From: Incurvaria masculella
Taxonomy: Eukaryota > Arthropoda > Insecta > Lepidoptera > Incurvariidae
Length of the DNA stretch: 64,000 nucleotides
Assembly: GCA_946894095.1 (NCBI GenBank)
Contig: OX335642.1
Location: forward strand, 5,095,021-5,159,020
Reading direction: 5' to 3'
The notes beneath the pieces are model-generated. The model was not told the DNA's origin. It worked only from the letters and a program-made list of their open reading frames with translations, and did no database searches. This document shows, piece after piece, positions 1 through 11,490 of this stretch (position 1 is its first letter; every line of letters begins with the position of its first letter). A program made the position numbers and the translations under genes.

Positions 1-60
1 GATAACGGTAATGTCTTATCCACTGAAGAGATACGAAGGAGCAGAGACACAACCCCTGGC
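1..60. mobile_element. Right end of an inverted-repeat element (tRNA-bearing MITE family)
   Basis: The first bases (GATAACGGTAATGTCTTATC) closely match the right terminus of the element at 49818-50157, and more loosely the sequence near 57233. The rest of this copy lies outside the window, so only the end can be called. Confidence 0.45.
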
Positions 61-233
61 TATTCTATATTCGGCTAGGCCAAACCATCGTAGCCTACTG
101 TGATCTAAATGATTTTAATCAGAAAAATGCAATGGGGGCTACAATTTTGTTTCCCCACTAATGGGTAAAATCCATTGACTTATATATTACTTCGTAAGGA
201 CCCGGTCAACGCGCACGACTAATGGCACCAGTA

Positions 234-267
234 CGTTGGCCCTAAAATAATCGTTTTAGGGCCAACG
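234..267. repeat. Perfect 14-bp hairpin
   Basis: Arms CGTTGGCCCTAAAA and TTTTAGGGCCAACG (234-247 and 254-267) are exact reverse complements around a 6-base loop. Weaker outer complementarity (ACGACT near 215, AGTCGT near 275) suggests it is the core of a longer degenerate inverted repeat, probably a small foldback element. No gene is adjacent. Confidence 0.7.
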
Positions 268-600
268 CGACTCAGTCGTCTGCGGACCACTGCAGAGTGA
301 TGTTGAGTCGTGAAAATGCCCTTGTTGCGTAGTAACAGGGTGCATAAAATACGATACGAAAGTTACAAAGACACATGTAATAACGTATCATCGTTAAGTA
401 AACTCAGATAAAAAAAATTTCTGTTTAAAAATTGAATAATTGCATTTTCAATCGATAATTTAATTAACTACCAAACTTCATGAGCGGGCAATTGACGCCA
501 TGCCGCGCGTCGCACGTGTAGGTGAATTAACCTTGTACGGGCGTCCTTTTTCATTCTGGTTTATTTTGGAGTGGATATGAGTATGAGTGGGTAATCAAAG

Positions 601-1930
601 AATTTTTTTAATGTGATCTATCATGTGACCACTCAATGTAATCGTCCCGACCTGATCTACCTGCCTGTCATGTCAAAATTTGTTTTCGTTATATCTTGGC
701 AAACACTGGTCGTAGACCCATCATGCGACCACTCAAAGTAAACGTCCCGACCTGATCTACCTGCCTGTCATGTCAAAATTTGTTTTCGGTATATCTTAGG
801 AAACACTGGTTGTAGACCCATCATGCGACCACTCAGAGTAAACGTCCTGACCTGATCTACCTGCCTGTCATGTCAAAATTTGTTTTTGTTATATCTTGGG
901 AAACACTGGTCGTAGACCCATCATGCGACCACTCAAAGTAAACGCCCCGACCTGATCCACCTGCCTGTCATGTGTTTCCCAAGATATAACAAAAACAAAT
1001 TTTGACATTCCAGATAGTTAGATCAGGTCGGGGCGTTTACTTTGAGTGGTCGCATGATGGGTCTACGACCAGTGTTTCCCAAGATATAACGAAAACAAAT
1101 TTTGACATTCCAGATAGTTGGATCAGGTCGGGGCGTTTACTTTGAGTGGTCGCATGATGGGTCTACGATCAGTGTTTCCCAAGATATAACGAAAACAAAT
1201 TTTGACATGACAGGCAGGTAGATCAGGTCGGGGCGTTTACTTTGAGTGGTCGCATGATGGGTCTACGATCAGTGTTTCCCAAGATACAACGAGAACAAAT
1301 TTTGACATGACAAGCAGGTAGATCAGGTCGGGGCGTTTAATTTGAGTCGTCGCATGATGGGTCTACGACCAGTGTTTCCCAAGATATAACGAAAACAAAT
1401 TTTGACATTCCAGATAGTTAGATCAGGTCTGGGCGTTTACTTTGAGTGGTCGCATGATGGGTCTACGATCAGTGTTTCCCAAGATACAACGAGAACAAAT
1501 TTTGACATGACAAGCAGGTAGATCAGGTCGGGGCGTTTAATTTGAGTCGTCGCATGATGGGTCTACGACCAGTGTTTCCCAAGATATAACGAAAACAAAT
1601 TTTGACATTCCAGATAGTTAGATCAGGTCTGGGCGTTTACTTTGAGTGGTCGCATGATGGGTCTACGATCAGTGTTTCCCAAGATACAACGAGAACAAAT
1701 CTTGACATGACAGGCAGGTAGATCAGGTCGGGACCTTTACTTTGAGTGGTCGCATGATGGGTCTACGACCAGTGTTTCCCAAGATATAACGAAAACAAAT
1801 TTTGACATGACAGGCAGCTAGATCAGGTCGGGACCTTTGCTTCGAGTGGTCGCATGATGGGTCTACGACCAGTGTTTCCCTAGATATAACGAAAACAAAT
1901 TTTGACATGACAGGCAGGTAGATCCAGACC
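601..1930. repeat. 100-bp satellite array with an internal orientation switch
   Basis: The anchor CCTGATCTAC recurs at 651, 751, 851 and 951, a period of exactly 100 bp. From about 973 the same unit continues in reverse complement, with GATCAGGTC at 1021, 1121, 1221 and every 100 bp to 1821, and a degenerate final unit near 1921. There are about 3.5 forward and 9.5 reverse units. Several reverse units share alternating variants (ATTCCAGATAGTT versus ATGACAGGCAGG), implying two-unit higher-order amplification. The open frame across 1723-1932 is a by-product of the repeat and not a gene. Confidence 0.92.
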
Positions 1931-2259
1931 AAGCAGGTACAAGAGAAAATTCAAATTGTATTTAACTTGAATACCTTGAAATTACAAAAAACATTTTTTA
2001 AGTCATTAAAGTTAAAAGGACTTAAAAGTTTAAATTAAAAAGAAAACATTTAAGGACGCAGGTACAAGGTTACATCGTTAGACCTAATGCAACATGGCGG
2101 CGAGTTGTCAACACGACTTTGACACGGCGCTCACGTAGTTCTTCCGAATTTGGATAGATGGCGCTACTTTTTGCTTGTATGGAGAAGATTTGTTTCAATT
2201 CTATATAAGGGCGTATCCTTACCTTTGAAATCATTGGTAAAATCATATCGTGATGGGTG

Positions 2260-2380
2260 GATCACGGAAGTATTAAATAATACTGTTATAAAAGGAATGT
2301 GTACTCTCCTAAATGGTAAAGATCACGGATGTTAAATAATACTATTACAACAGGAAGGTGTACTCTCCTGAAAAACAAAT
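2260..2380. repeat. Short tandem duplication (61-bp unit, two copies)
   Basis: GATCACGGA is followed by TTAAATAATACT and GTGTACTCTCCT at 2260-2320 and again at 2321-2378, with several substitutions. It is a simple local duplication in non-coding DNA. The stretch from 2380 to 3620 is AT-rich with no recognisable gene. Confidence 0.75.
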
Positions 2381-3625
2381 CGACAGGATCTGTTCCGAGT
2401 ACTACTTATTCTGAGAACCCGCCTCCTCTCCTTTGCACATTCCTCATTAAACATATCCATTCCGGCTTCAAACCATTCATTCTGCCTTAAAACAACCATC
2501 CTAGATATTTTAGGAGGGCGTAGGCCGCACGTAATTTTTTTGCAAATTTTTTTGCCACACTCTTGTTTTTTATTTGATTCTGATATTTTGCGGGTTTTTG
2601 GAATACCCTTAAACCATTTCCGTATAACCAATCCAGAGAGAAATTATAACCATTCCGTATTTTCGCAAGTTCTTTAAGAACCACCAAACCGGACTTTGAA
2701 GCAGTAATTGGAATGCTAACCTCTTCGTTGGCTCATTGCCCACATTACTTCAAATACAAATCTTATACCAATGATGTGATCTAGAAAGTGATACGATAAA
2801 GCGGAATGGATGAATTTAATAGTATAGATGAGAACCATTTATTTTTTAATATTATGCAGTGCCAAAATCTGTTACTGTTCAATTTATTCTCAACTTCATC
2901 ACAAAATAAATAGGTGAAAATTGTGTGATTTATCACATTTATGTGAATATTTAGGGACATGATCAAGTAGATAAGTGTGTGGATATAGGTTTAAAATACT
3001 AAGTTCAGTATTTTATGGTTTTTTTACATAAGAAAAAATATTTCTAATTTAATAAAATATGTCTCTATTATGTAATTTTGTTTTATTGAGTAATAAAAGT
3101 CATAAAATACATTTTATATAATCAATCCTTACATTTCACAATATTTAATTGGTATATGGTAATTTATATCTGTTTCGATAAAAAATATTTTCAACAAATC
3201 CATCATACACCATGTAACAAATATACAGGCCTAATAATACTAGCTAACAGTCATATATTTAATTTCATTTAACTTTGAAAAATATGTGCCTTCCGATACA
3301 AAGACAATTTGATATGTTGGAAAACAAAATAGAAGTAAAATTGTGGGCTTACAGCTTATTTTGTAACATATGCACACATTTTCCAAAATCAGAATAATTG
3401 ATAGACTATCTAACATGGCTTGGAAAGCAATGTGTTTCCATTTACAAAAAAACATATATTTTAATAAATTCTGCCATTGGGCTCCCACAGAGCTTGTCAC
3501 TAAAGTACAACTTAATATGTTAATCCACAACTACAATCAAAAATATGAAACTTAAAGGAATAAGGCAGGCCAATGGTTTACACAATATCGGGTTCTGCAC
3601 AGTTCTGGTTACGATTCGTTTTTAA

Positions 3626-4250
3626 CCCGTCCTCTGCTAGTAGTACCCCCGGCAGTAAGACGACGAAAAATTGTCCAACTCACTAGCACCACCGCTGGTG
3701 GTACTGGGCGTAGCGATGGAATATCTGTCACCTAAACACAGGCAAAGCAAGTTTATAGAAACTCCTTATTTGTATAAGGAAGTTTGGCAGCACTTGTTTC
3801 TTTATTCAGAACATGTGCTTCTGTTAAATTAGATTTTGTTTATGGATTCAATTGAATAGAATCTTGAATCAATGAAAACATTATTTGTTACAGTCATAAC
3901 CTACCATGTTTTAATAATTACTGTTTCAACTCTGTGATTTCGGATTTAAGTGACTTTAAAAAAAGATTTAACATTATCAGAAAGTTAATTTAATTCGCTA
4001 TTCTTTGATGTACAGTCGTTTCCTATCAAATGTATACACTGGAAAGAGAAGGAATTCCTAAGTCCCTTTTACTCTATGGTTGACGTCAGCATGTCAGAAA
4101 GAGACCTCAAATTTGTCTCTATTTCCGGTGTATAGATTTCAGACGAAACGACTGTACATTATTTTAAAATTCAACAATGTTTTCAGTCTAAATTGGTGTG
4201 TTAACTCTAGTATTTAAAGCTGTGCAATGAAACTGCAAGCAGAGGACGGG
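3626..4250. mobile_element. Non-autonomous piggyBac-like element, 625 bp
   Basis: The ends are perfect inverted repeats, CCCGTCCTCTGCT at 3626 and AGCAGAGGACGGG ending at 4250. Each is flanked by TTAA (3622-3625 and 4251-4254). The TTAA duplication plus CCC-starting termini is the hallmark of the piggyBac superfamily. There is no transposase, so it would depend on a helper in trans. A second element is nested at 4008-4158. Confidence 0.82.
4008..4158. mobile_element. Nested ~150-bp inverted-repeat MITE
   Basis: TGTACAGTCGTTTC at the left and GAAACGACTGTACA at the right are inverted copies, and the similarity extends about 36 bp inward through TATACACTGGAAA / TTTCCGGTGTATA. It sits inside the piggyBac-like element and so is the younger insertion. 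Its core (GACGTCAGCATGTCAGAAAG onward) recurs near 29945-30020 (+), and in reverse orientation near 25095-25175 and 29255-29335. Confidence 0.75.
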
Positions 4251-4254
4251 TTAA

Positions 4255-5779
4255 GGGGAATTAAAGTACAAAAATAACTTTAAATAGTAATAATGGCTGC
4301 CACCTGTGGCTTTACAATCAAATTACCTGGCAAAGGCCCACCTGAGAGGTATAAAGTAAGTATGTATAACTTAAGCTTAGTGATCAGAAAATTCCTGCAG
4401 GTGCCCATTTTCCTACAAAATGGTAAATTACATTCGTCTCTTTCGCAGATAACCGTCTGGATCTATTTTAGAAAGTTTTCATTCTGTCATACCATTGATA
4501 ATTTTGATAAACAAAAAAAATATGTATATGTAGTTAAGTACATATTTTGTGATGCAAATATTTTCAATACTGTAGGTAAGTAGAGGTATGTGATAGAGTA
4601 CTAAGCTAATATATCTTAAAGAATTTATAGTTATTGTATAAAATATATAAATCTAATTTCTACAGACTATGGACAGAATCTCACAACCCACTTGTTAATT
4701 TCATTGACTGATCTCATTTAGATTAATATTAACTTTGCTTAAACACATTACATTTTTGAAATTAGAGTCGCTACATGTGGCTAAATCACAGACAGGCATG
4801 CCACCCTGTCTGTATTAGTATTTTCTGAGGGTGAAAAATTAATTTATATCAAACTTATATAAACTTCACATGTAATTAATGCACTTTTTTATATCGTGCA
4901 TTATACAACAAATATTTTATTTGAATTCAGTTTTATTGTCAGCCATAGTTAGTATCATACTAATTTTATATTATAGCATGTAAATCATGTGCTTATGTCT
5001 CAAACTCATTTTGTAAATGCACATTTTTGCATGACACAAAGAAAATAAAACTATGCAAAATTGTTACTCCATAAACTTTATATTAAAAGGCATATATTCA
5101 ATATAATATCCCATATTATACCAATTCATATTAGGTAGGTCCTTTTCATTCCAACGGTATCCTCTAAAAATGTATATATAAAAAAAAATTGGCAGTACTG
5201 CTTGCTTGATTCAAATTTCAAATATTACTATATGGCATGTCAATAGAGTTGTTTAATGAAATGATGACGTGAAATAGGGTACCCAAGGGAATAAAGGGTC
5301 AGCCTAATCCTATTGTGACCTAAGGTGTAGAAAACAAAAGTAGAATTAAGTAAATACATGCAATTTTTTTGCGTACTTTGTAACAATGTTTATAAATATT
5401 CAGTTGTACACATGTAACCTTTTCACCTTAAATTTAGATTAATGTATGTTACCCATAAAGATGTACTTTACTAATATTTTGAAAATCACTGTTCCAAATT
5501 ACTTGATATTTGGTATTGACATTAGGCAATGAATATCTGTGCATGCAGGGGTTTTTTTTTAATCATATGACAGCCAACACCAAATATTCATGCAAATATA
5601 AATTTTTGTGTAGTTTGATCCAGAAAAGCCAACAAATATCAAGTTAATTGGAACAGTGGTTGTCAAATGATAATAGTATGTAGCTGCATGGGGAGCATCA
5701 CTTTCTGACGCTCAGAGGCCCACAGGAAAATTACCCCATAGTTGGTACCTGTGATATCAATATTAAACATTCCTATTGT
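4255..5779 (-). other. 3' flank / probable 3' UTR of the PDZ-tail gene
   Basis: AT-rich DNA downstream of the minus-strand stop at 5780. Possible poly(A) signals on the minus strand (TTTATT on the plus strand) lie at about 4917-4922 and 4932-4937, which would give a 3' UTR of roughly 850 bases. This is inference; no transcript evidence is available. A plus-strand ATG at 4293 opens a 96-codon frame with a GTAAGT about 60 bases in, but nothing else supports a gene there. Confidence 0.35.
5505..5735. repeat. Dispersed repeat, copy A (flanks the big exon)
   Basis: Shares blocks with 10050-10315 in the same order: an AGGCAATGA block, a T-rich run, a TTTGA block, then CAGTGGTT, ATGATAATAGTATG, TGCATGGGGA and GAGGCCCA. 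A fragment of the same type (TAGCTGCATGGG) occurs near 28711. It is probably a decayed non-autonomous transposon; no clean termini were found. Confidence 0.5.
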
Positions 5780-8700
5780 TTACTTTCCGCTTGGATTTCG
5801 TGAACTGCTTTTGATAGACGTCACAGAAATGTTGCCAACACTGCCACTGAGCTTCGGAGGGGAAGACCTAGCCAGAGACAAACTTTTATCTGACAGGTTC
5901 TCCTGGCTTTGAGATTTCTGACTCGTGAATACAGGTATTTTGGAGAGACCAACAGCAGATTTAGATTTATCTGGTGTTTTTACAGGAATGTTACTAGGTT
6001 TCGCAGATATGACCGGTTTACCACTGCGAAATTCATTCTCAGGACTGGCTCGCTGGTGGTCAATCTGTGACAATCTCTTATTCTCTAAATCTGTGCTGGT
6101 AACTATTGTACCTTTAGGAGATTCATATGTTGCTGTTCGAAACTTAATTTGAGTGTTCCTTGGCAAATCAAAGTCCGAATGATGGGTATGATCATGCAAG
6201 TCTTCCTTTGATCTCGACTTTGCTCTTGAGGGCTGCTGGGCCATTTCAGCTACTTTGGCAGAGTGGCGTCTCTCATTAGAAATAAAGTCATTCAGAAGAG
6301 AAATGTCGAGTTCGTATGATAGTTCGGGTTCGGAATGTGAAGAACTTCGAGGTTTATTCGTTGGTTTTTCAATTTTTTTTATATTCGATTTTTCTTTAAC
6401 TAGTTTTTCGGTTCGAGGTGTCACAACTTGTATTTCTGTTATATGGTTCTTGTTAGATTGCAATATTTGTTCTTTTGGTTCAGTGAGTCTATTCTTTTTG
6501 TGAATTGTGCTGATTGAATCATTGTCATTGGTGGTAAGGTTGTCTGGTTCTGAACATTTTTCTGTGTAGGTTGATATTTTGGCGGGGTTTATAGAATATC
6601 GTGTTTTTGTGAGTTCAACATGACCACCACTCTCTTCTTTTTCATCTTCTAGGTTGTGAATTACTCGTATGCCCATTTGAGATAGTTCTTCGGATGATTT
6701 TTGAGACATGAAACTTGGATCATTTTTCAATTTCTCCATAAGTGCAAGAGCATCAGACTCCTCCAGATTTGTGTTGAGGATAATTGTTTCTGTTTTGGAA
6801 AATGCTGGTTCATCCGTGGTAAAATGAATGTTAGGATTTTGCTTTTTGATCTCTTTCAATATTTTTTCATCGATTTCCTTGATGTTTTCTCCCTCTTCCA
6901 TTGCTAGCCTTTCGATTTCTTTTGGATTCTTGATAATTCCAAAGCTTACTTGTTCTATTTGCAGAGGTGCTTCAGTCTTGGTTGTGATGTACTTAGTTGA
7001 TACTTGTTCAATGTTTTGTGTTATAATTTTATTTCCATGTTCATCTTCGGCAACATTTACTGTAACCGTCTTTTGGACTGGCTCTTTATTAGAACTTTGT
7101 TCAAAATGGCGTGCAGGCTCGTCCGAAAAATATGTTCTGGTGCTAACAGTCATTTGATCCGCTTTTTCATTTTCAGGTTTGATCTTCATAGAATGACCAA
7201 CACCTTCAATGACATCTGGCACTTGTCTTTTATGTTCGCCAATTTCAATTGACTTTGTGAAGCCTTTTACATTTACACGATCTACATCATCATTTTTCTT
7301 AACTGCGGATTCATTTCTTTGAGTTGTGATAGTGACAATATTATTTTTCTCAATTTTTGATTTGTCTGCCCATAGAGGATTCGAGTCGTAGATGTTTCTT
7401 TTATCATAAGTCAAACTATTATTGTTTGAACCAATTCTAATATTGCTTACAAAATCATCAATATCTTCTGGTTTGTGTTCTGTCGTTTTGAGGTTGAAAT
7501 TTACAACGTCAGGTTGATGTTTACTGGGTTTGGCAGCACCGAGAGGTGATTGTATTGGCCCTTTATTTCCTTTGATTGTTTCATCACTGCCTGATTTACT
7601 ATGGTCAATATGAACATTTAAAGCTGGATTATTTGCAAGAAGTTTCTTCATCATATCTGATTTTGGTCTCTCCAAGCTATTAACCAGCGTATGTCGAGAC
7701 ACCTTCATATCATCAGGAATGTTTGTGTCGTAAATAATTCCCAATGAACTAGAAAATTCCGTATTAACGGGTTGGGCATTATAGAGGCTATCTGGTTTGG
7801 GATCATTTTCCAAAGAATTTAAGCTACTACCATCACTTGTGGATTTTGCAAATTCTGACACCAGCTTGAAGTGTACTTTCATATTTTCATCCATTATTCT
7901 CTTTGCTAAATGGTCAGAAGATTCATCGGCCTCTTTTTCAATTTCATGTTCAAACTTCAAAGCTTCTGGACGCTCCTTATGGATCATCATTCCATAATCC
8001 TTGCGCTTGTGTAATTGATTGGATTCTTCTTTGTCGGAGTCAAGCGAACTGTTCGAGCCTTTCACAATAGCATCTTCTAAGTTTCCAAATTCAGACCCCT
8101 TCTTGAGGCGATTTCTTTGAAAAGTGCTCAATCCTTCCATAGCTGAATTTTTGGCCAAGTTTAGGCTCAGACGTGGTTCTTTATTTTTTATAACAATTGT
8201 TTCAGAATCTATCATATCTGGCATATTATCGACATTAGAACCGTCGTAAAAAGTGGCCTCAACGACAGACTTGGCTTTGCGTTTTGGTGAAATAACTTTT
8301 TCAGTTCCATCTACATCATCGGCAGAAATATCCAGACTCTGCGCTCTTTCCAAAGTTCCTTGAGAAGGCTTTCTGTTGCCTCGGTTTTCAAACCTAGATA
8401 AATCACCCAGCGATGTAGCTTTACGTTCGTTTTCATCCAAACCGGACGCTTCATCGGATATAGATTGAATAGTGTCATTTGTAGGAGAGCTGTGAATAGT
8501 TATGTCACTATTGTTGAGTTCAATTGTTGTGGAACCTTTGTCACTGGTATTTAAGGACACCACAGAGTGTACATCAAGGTTAGATGATAAGTTAGATTTG
8601 CTGTCTTCATAATAGTTATTTAGTGAATCAGTTTCTCTCTTAAATGGTTTCGAAACAATGTCATCAATATCGTCCTGGCTGAAATTAATTGATTCCTCAA

Positions 8701-9811
8701 TACTTGAATTTTTGTTGACCTTGGTAATTTTGGGGGTCGAAGTATTGTAAGAATTTTGGGGTTCACTGGGAGTTAAAGACGATAAGTCATGAAGAACGCT
8801 GGAGTGCAGTTTCTCGTTATCCAAGAATTGATCTATGTTCTTGAGTTGTTCTACGATACTGTCGTCAGTTTTATTCTTATCATTTTCGGGAGGTGACGGA
8901 GCTTTACCCTTAGTTTTTTTACCTGGCTTGCTTGAGTCTGAGTCCCTTCTTGTTTCTACATGCTTGTAGTCTTCAACATAATCAGGTACACTTTTCCTAT
9001 TGCTTCTAGCCATCATGGCTGCTTCGAGCATATGTTGGGGGAGTTCTTGAGGTATTCCATTTTCATCGCGTCTGATACCACTTGAGTTTAGATCATCCCT
9101 CAGAAAAGATGACGTCTGTGATTGTTCTGACATCTTGGAATTATTGTATGAGCTAGTTTCTGAATCGGTTTCACTTTGCCTATTCAAGTTTCTCGCGTTA
9201 GGAACAGGTGGTGCTGCCTTTTCTCGCCTTTTAGCTACAACGGGTTTGATTTTGTTATCCGAAAACTCGTTTTCGAGTCTAATTTCCACAGGCTTGCTAG
9301 ATCCTTTATCAGGCTCATCCATGGCCTTCTTTTCAATGTGAAAGTCACCATTTTCAACACTCTTCTGTCTCATTACACCATCGTCAGGAACATTCGGAGG
9401 TAGCACTCTTATCCCAAATTTCATGCCTCTTTTAGGATCATAATCTCTCTTTTGTGTCTCCGCTTTTTCAACACGCTCCATTGCCGCGATTCCATTCTCG
9501 GGCTGTATTATTTGTATTTCAGAGCCAGTCGAATGTCTACCTTTGTTTCTCTCTGGCTTGCTCATGGCGGGTCCTTCCGAAAGTCGGTTTTTGCTGGCGA
9601 TTTTGACATTTTTCTCGTTTTCCCTCTCAAGCGTATTAGCTTCCTTTCGTTCCTTTTCTTTCTTGGCTCTCTCGAGGGTGGTGGTTGTGATGATTTTTTC
9701 GGTAATGATTTTCTTGATTCCTCCCTTGCCTTTGGCCTCGAGGGTGGAATGGTTGGAATGAAGGGCGCCCGGCGATCGCGGGGGGTGCAGGAGTCGTCCT
9801 TCCTTTTCGAG
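5780..9811 (-). CDS. Terminal exon: large disordered tail of a PDZ-domain protein (1343 codons + stop)
   Basis: The exon opens after a clear acceptor (pyrimidines, then CATTACAG) at 9811, in phase 0, and stays open to a TAA at 5780. The first ATG in frame is at 9565, but the 82 codons upstream of it (starting Leu-Glu-Lys-Glu-Gly-Arg) are also open and match the phase of the preceding exon, so I place the exon start at the acceptor. The product is rich in Ser, Lys, Glu, Asp and Asn. In the last 1261 residues I see a single Cys and a single Trp. Short features are a proline motif (AAPPVP), ATSLGDLSRFE and TLERAQSLDI motifs, and Lys-rich C-terminal stretches (SKIPVF). There is no signal peptide, membrane segment or enzyme domain. 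A Lys/Glu-rich block after the PDZ could form a helix. It probably acts as an intracellular scaffold tail. A big bang-like or AHNAK/periaxin-like role is a guess. Confidence 0.88.
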   Translation of the reverse strand, partial: LEKEGRLLHPPRSPGALHSNHSTLEAKGKGGIKKIITEKIITTTTLERAKKEKERKEANTLERENEKNVKIASKNRLSEGPAMSKPERNKGRHSTGSEIQIIQPENGIAAMERVEKAETQKRDYDPKRGMKFGIRVLPPNVPDDGVMRQKSVENGDFHIEKKAMDEPDKGSSKPVEIRLENEFSDNKIKPVVAKRREKAAPPVPNARNLNRQSETDSETSSYNNSKMSEQSQTSSFLRDDLNSSGIRRDENGIPQELPQHMLEAAMMARSNRKSVPDYVEDYKHVETRRDSDSSKPGKKTKGKAPSPPENDKNKTDDSIVEQLKNIDQFLDNEKLHSSVLHDLSSLTPSEPQNSYNTSTPKITKVNKNSSIEESINFSQDDIDDIVSKPFKRETDSLNNYYEDSKSNLSSNLDVHSVVSLNTSDKGSTTIELNNSDITIHSSPTNDTIQSISDEASGLDENERKATSLGDLSRFENRGNRKPSQGTLERAQSLDISADDVDGTEKVISPKRKAKSVVEATFYDGSNVDNMPDMIDSETIVIKNKEPRLSLNLAKNSAMEGLSTFQRNRLKKGSEFGNLEDAIVKGSNSSLDSDKEESNQLHKRKDYGMMIHKERPEALKFEHEIEKEADESSDHLAKRIMDENMKVHFKLVSEFAKSTSDGSSLNSLENDPKPDSLYNAQPVNTEFSSSLGIIYDTNIPDDMKVSRHTLVNSLERPKSDMMKKLLANNPALNVHIDHSKSGSDETIKGNKGPIQSPLGAAKPSKHQPDVVNFNLKTTEHKPEDIDDFVSNIRIGSNNNSLTYDKRNIYDSNPLWADKSKIEKNNIVTITTQRNESAVKKNDDVDRVNVKGFTKSIEIGEHKRQVPDVIEGVGHSMKIKPENEKADQMTVSTRTYFSDEPARHFEQSSNKEPVQKTVTVNVAEDEHGNKIITQNIEQVSTKYITTKTEAPLQIEQVSFGIIKNPKEIERLAMEEGENIKEIDEKILKEIKKQNPNIHFTTDEPAFSKTETIILNTNLEESDALALMEKLKNDPSFMSQKSSEELSQMGIRVIHNLEDEKEESGGHVELTKTRYSINPAKISTYTEKCSEPDNLTTNDNDSISTIHKKNRLTEPKEQILQSNKNHITEIQVVTPRTEKLVKEKSNIKKIEKPTNKPRSSSHSEPELSYELDISLLNDFISNERRHSAKVAEMAQQPSRAKSRSKEDLHDHTHHSDFDLPRNTQIKFRTATYESPKGTIVTSTDLENKRLSQIDHQRASPENEFRSGKPVISAKPSNIPVKTPDKSKSAVGLSKIPVFTSQKSQSQENLSDKSLSLARSSPPKLSGSVGNISVTSIKSSSRNPSGK

Positions 9812-10049
9812 CTGTAATGAAAAAGAAAAAAGAATTTATTTATGAAGAAAAAACGCATTTATCATCTGTGCATGGATTGTGCGAGAAAGCAATAACGATA
9901 AAATAAAGTAAAATAATAAAATAAAGCACGAATCATGGATGAATTGGCAAGTCCAAATTAAACTTTGGACTTGCAAGTGGCAACAGTTAAGAACAGCCTG
10001 CAAGCTATGTTGCCCTGGCAAATGTAGTTTAAATGTGGTGAAAACCACT

Positions 10050-10315
10050 ATTTCTATTGACTTGATATTTGATATGATATCAGGCAATGAGTGCAGACAT
10101 AGATCTGCACGTTTTTTTAGATCTAATCCTAATTCTGATAAAAAAAAAAATTATACACACATTTTATTTTCTCTGTGGTTTGACAAAGGCTACATTTTCA
10201 AAGGAACAAAAACATGCAGACAAAAATATTTTTTGGAGCAGTGGTTTTTAAATGATTAGTATGCTTGGATGGGGATCATAATTTTCTGATGCATTTGGGG
10301 CCCATCTTAAGAAAG
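10050..10315. repeat. Dispersed repeat, copy B
   Basis: Diverged direct copy of 5505-5735, lying in the intron just upstream (in gene order) of the 4-kb exon: AGGCAATGAGTGCAG, a T-run, GGTTTGACAAAGGC, GAGCAGTGGTT, TGGATGGGGATCA, GGGGCCCA. The two copies bracket the exon. Confidence 0.5.
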
Positions 10316-10460
10316 AAACGTCGATTTAAAGTAAGCGATAATCATAACACTGTTTATACGAAAACATTTTAATAATAGTCTTAAGAATCGTTCTAAGAGA
10401 TGAAATCGATGATGTAATCCGTAATAACAACTTGTCAGTTTTGTCGTTGTCGGTAGGTAT

Positions 10461-10465
10461 CTTTT

Positions 10466-10497
<32 letters not shown>

Positions 10498-11490
10498 ACA
10501 TTCGACCGTTTTCAAAACGGTTTTGTAAAAAACACTATATAATTTAAACAGTTATTACTAAAATGTAGCTAATACTATTTACTAATACTACTTAAATTAA
10601 CATTAAAAACACAATCCTTGATGACCAATACAGCAATAAAATTTCACAAATGTCCTGTCCTTTAATTTAAAAAAAATAAATATATTAATTAAAATAAGAT
10701 TAAAATTAAGTAAAAAAAAAAAACCTTGTAACATTTTATATAATAAATTCGACTTGCGCCATCATGCAGTTGTGTAGTAAAATTAGAAAATAAATTAAAA
10801 GTTAAAAATAAAAGTAAACATTTTCATGCAAAAAAAAAAAAAAAAAAGTTGATTAAAAAAAATAATTTAAATTAGTTTAACGGTAAAATTTTATTCCATA
10901 GTCAAAAGTGTTTGTCAAATCTTAGTTTTTCATCTAAGTGTCAAATAAGATTTATTATTTTTGAAAAGATTTATTAGTAAAAAATTCATTCAACGTATAA
11001 AATGGATTACTGACTAGAAAAATCTTTAATTCATAGCAGAACTTTTGTAACGTTGTGCACTTTAATATATCCTTATTTAGGTGGTTATATATTTTAATTC
11101 CCATATGTTGATGGCTTGAGTCAAATAGTTTACATTTAGGATTTCCTAATTTTAATTTATTATTATTTCGTAGGTTATAGTTTTGGGTTTGACCCACTGT
11201 GTTCAGACTATGTTTTTCTTCAAAAATACTGCAGCACGTACTGTGAATGTAGAGCGAGATGACTGTCATTAATTTGAGCTTGATGAATAATGGCCTACAA
11301 GTAGAAGACATCTTGGCTCCTGCGAGAATTCGTATTGCTTTCTTTTGTATTTTTAAAACCCTTTCAATCTCAGTGCTGTTACCCCAGACTTCAATTGCGT
11401 ATCTTAGAATAGATTCAAGGTAGGCAGAATAAACTTGTTTTAATACTGACTCACTAGTGGTTTGTTTTATCTGTCTCAAAGCATAACATC
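10461..11490 (-). mobile_element. 5'-truncated LINE 3' end (Jockey/CR1-like)
   Basis: The minus-strand frame 10955-11479 encodes the C-terminal tail of a LINE reverse transcriptase. The diagnostic stretch is LRYAIEVWGNS followed by IERVLKIQKKAIRIL, matching the YGxxxWG...lQKkaiR signature of Jockey/CR1-type elements. Downstream lies an AT-rich 3' UTR ending in a 20+ T run at 10461-10484, which is the poly(A) tail seen from the plus strand. The catalytic domain and everything upstream are missing, as is usual for incomplete reverse transcription. Not functional. Confidence 0.75.

Noticed and set aside
4293..4583. Plus-strand gene starting MAATCGFTIKLPGKG with a GTAAGT donor
   Set aside because: No further exon, no domain and no conservation evidence; a lone ATG plus donor is expected by chance in this much DNA.
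6255..7252. Plus-strand frames opposite the large exon
   Set aside because: Antisense shadows of the 1343-codon frame; composition rich in Phe/Ser/Leu as expected for the reverse of a Lys/Glu/Ser-rich protein.
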